This document shows positions 62,356 through 64,000 of a DNA stretch of 64,000 nucleotides, in pieces (position 1 is the first letter of the stretch; every line of letters starts with the position of its first letter). The notes below the pieces were generated by a model, which saw nothing but the letters and a program-made list of their open reading frames with translations, made no database searches and was not told the DNA's origin. The translations under genes and the position numbers were made by a program. Source of the stretch: Companilactobacillus huachuanensis (GTDB lineage Bacteria; Bacillota; Bacilli; Lactobacillales; Lactobacillaceae); the NCBI RefSeq assembly GCF_005404815.1, contig NZ_BJDF01000001.1:112528-176527 (forward strand), written 5' to 3'.

Positions 62356-63246
62356 ATGAAGAAATTAATTATGATTACTGGAGCCACAGATGGAATCGGT
62401 AAAATCACCGCAACTGAATTGGCTCAAAAGGGCCATCATATCATTATTCATGGTCGAAATGAGGAAAAAGCCAAGCGTGTAGTCAGTGAAATTAAACAAG
62501 AAACTGGTAACCAAAATGTTGATTATTTGATTGCTGATTTATTTTCTATGCAGGCCATTGTGGAAATGGTTAAGCGATTTGATCAGAAATATGATTATTT
62601 AGATGTTTTGATCAACAATGCTGGTGCAGTTTTAGATGATAAACGTTTTGTAACGGAAGATGGATTTGAGGGGACTTTGGCTTTAAACGTGATGGCACCA
62701 TTATTATTGACACAACTATTACTTCCGAAATTGCGTCAGTCTCAGGATGGTAGGATTATTAATATGTCCTCAGGGACCCATCGTTTGGCCAAACCAAATA
62801 TGAACGATTTGAATTTAGAAAAAGTTGCATCTGGACAAGCTCGCTATGGAATTGCTAAACTATTCGTGATTTGGAATACGCAGCGCTTAGCAATGATGTT
62901 GCAGAAAACTGACATTGATAACGTAACAGTCAACGTATCCCATCCTGGTGCTGTTGCCACCAACTTTGGTCAAAACAGTGATAACGGCTGGTTCAATGAT
63001 TTTATTTATAAAGCTTCGCTAAAACTGGCCAAGTTATTAAAACTTGATCCCAAAAAGGGGGCGGTTACCAATGTTTATTTAGCAGATTCGCAAGACGTGA
63101 AGGGTATTACGGGTAAGTTTTTCAATAATAAAAAACAACAGATAAAACCTGCTACTAAACAGTGGACCGCTGAAAAAGAACAAATTGTTTGGGACTATTA
63201 CATGTTGAAACTAAAGCCATGGCTAAATGAAGATTCATTAATTTAA
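62356..63246 (+). CDS. SDR-family oxidoreductase, retinol-dehydrogenase-like
   Basis: 296 residues. TGATDGIG (TGxxxGxG), NNAGAVLD, NMSSG (catalytic Ser), active site Tyr-x3-Lys as YGIAK, then SHPGAVATNFG, typical of the long SDR branch near retinol and WW-domain oxidoreductases. GAAGGAAA ribosome site. Directly upstream of a TetR gene (12 nt gap), with the operator promoter 200 nt earlier, so a self-regulated pair induced by the TetR ligand is likely. Confidence 0.88.
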   Translation: MKKLIMITGATDGIGKITATELAQKGHHIIIHGRNEEKAKRVVSEIKQETGNQNVDYLIADLFSMQAIVEMVKRFDQKYDYLDVLINNAGAVLDDKRFVTEDGFEGTLALNVMAPLLLTQLLLPKLRQSQDGRIINMSSGTHRLAKPNMNDLNLEKVASGQARYGIAKLFVIWNTQRLAMMLQKTDIDNVTVNVSHPGAVATNFGQNSDNGWFNDFIYKASLKLAKLLKLDPKKGAVTNVYLADSQDVKGITGKFFNNKKQQIKPATKQWTAEKEQIVWDYYMLKLKPWLNEDSLI

Positions 63247-63258
63247 TGGAGATATACG

Positions 63259-63822
63259 ATGAGAACAAAAGATGAAAAGAAAGTAAAAGCAATTCGCGAT
63301 GCTGTAATTGAACTTAGTCAGGCGGATGGCTTTACTAATTTAACAACGGCCAATGTTGCGAAAAAAGCAGGAGTTAGTCCGGCGACTATTTATTGGTATT
63401 ATAAAGATAAAACTGATTTACTAAGTCGCTTATATGAAGAAGTAAAAAAAGAATTGCACTCAGGCTTAACAGAGGAGATGGAAAAAGTAGGAACTGATTT
63501 AACCTCACAGTTAACAGCAATGTTGCATTTCACAATTACTCAGGCTCAAAAATTTCCTAAAGAATCACATTTTGTGACCGCTTTGTGGACTAATCAAGAA
63601 TTATTAGATGTGCAAGCCCAAGAGTTTGGTAAGCAAGAGACGGATGCACTATTGATATTATATAAAAAAATTCAAACAGATTCTGATTTTATTGATGCTT
63701 CACAGGCGGTATTGTCGACTTTTTGTAGTGTACCATCGGTGTTACTACAAACTATGAATGATGTAAATGAGGAAGAAATTAATCAAACAGTAGAACTGGT
63801 TGTTAAAACTTTGAGAAAATAA
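63259..63822 (+). CDS. TetR-family regulator of the SDR pair
   Basis: 187 residues. N-terminal TetR helix-turn-helix (AIRDAVIELSQADGFTNLTT, ANVAKKAGVSPATIYWYYKD, residues about 9-55), C-terminal ligand-binding domain of helices. Follows the SDR gene at 12 nt with GGAG upstream. Probably binds the dyad at 62129-62146 and controls its own operon. Confidence 0.88.
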   Translation: MRTKDEKKVKAIRDAVIELSQADGFTNLTTANVAKKAGVSPATIYWYYKDKTDLLSRLYEEVKKELHSGLTEEMEKVGTDLTSQLTAMLHFTITQAQKFPKESHFVTALWTNQELLDVQAQEFGKQETDALLILYKKIQTDSDFIDASQAVLSTFCSVPSVLLQTMNDVNEEEINQTVELVVKTLRK

Positions 63823-63827
63823 ATTAG

Positions 63828-63868
63828 ACCTAATCAATCCAAATAGAGGATGATTAAGTCTTTTTTTT
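63828..63868 (+). terminator. terminator of the SDR-TetR operon
   Basis: AGACCTAATCA-TCC pairs with GGA-GATTAAGTCT around AAATAGA, followed by eight T. The last 130 bases contain no gene; TATAAT (63946-63951) may be a promoter for a gene past the window edge. Confidence 0.85.
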
Positions 63869-64000
63869 ATAAATTTAATTGGATTATATGCAAAATTAAG
63901 AAATATGTAACATAATTGTATAAAACATTTATGATTGTAGCTCGTATAATTGAGTTACTAAAGTATCTTATTAATAATTATATGAAAGCGTTGGAATGAG

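Noticed and set aside
63981-64000. Possible cre site at the window edge (TGAAAGCGTTGGAA)
   Set aside because: The right half departs from the consensus and the controlled gene is outside the window.

Overview
The window is low-GC, tightly packed bacterial DNA from a member of the Lactobacillaceae. SLAP (S-layer-type) and WxL surface domains, a glgBCDAP glycogen operon, PTS with PRD regulation, strong Shine-Dalgarno sites and frequent TTG starts support this. The Companilactobacillus group is my best guess, but it is inference and was not checked by any search.

Layout. 0-2.5 kb: tail of a metal P1B ATPase, an HMA metallochaperone, Dps and a Crp/Fnr regulator (metal/oxidative stress). 2.9-6.4 kb: FocA-type transporter and a lectin-WxL surface protein. 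6.7-18 kb: HelD, two flavin disulfide reductases (one with an apparent ATC start), an EAL protein, a GPP34-like protein, an SGNH hydrolase, coaA and guaA. 17.6-23.6 kb: accessory segment after guaA with an unknown membrane protein, a decayed IS4-type element, a CAP-protein remnant and an orphan RloC/PrrC-like anticodon nuclease. 23.9-30.5 kb: fructose-family PTS IIA/IIB/IIC, GH38 alpha-mannosidase and PRD regulator, with a cre site. 30.8-36 kb: YitT protein, P2-type cation ATPase and a bacteriocin immunity protein. 36.6-46.5 kb: glgB-glgC-glgD-glgA-glgP-amylase. 46.8-53.8 kb: HAD phosphatase/mutase, DUF2798 protein, and a five-gene envelope operon (two lipoproteins, two zinc-ribbon membrane paralogs, a zinc-ribbon PrsW protease) beside an XRE regulator. 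53.8-64 kb: two SLAP proteins, three SDR oxidoreductases, an orphan HigA-like antitoxin, a peptidase-like hydrolase, two TetR regulators, an HXXEE protein and a Ric-like protein.

The most unusual signal is dispersed, highly structured repeats. Family R has nine copies, each just downstream of a gene. Its ends match those of the IS4-type element at 18.9 kb, and several copies have exact 7-bp target duplications, so it looks like a MITE moved by that transposase. Its GC-rich core folds into nested stems whose two arms change together between copies, as in a selected RNA fold. A second, unrelated family (F2; 2.45 and 13.5 kb) shows the same paired changes and starts exactly at stop codons. Several R copies also supply or abut stop codons. 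These families are the best candidates here for an undescribed system.
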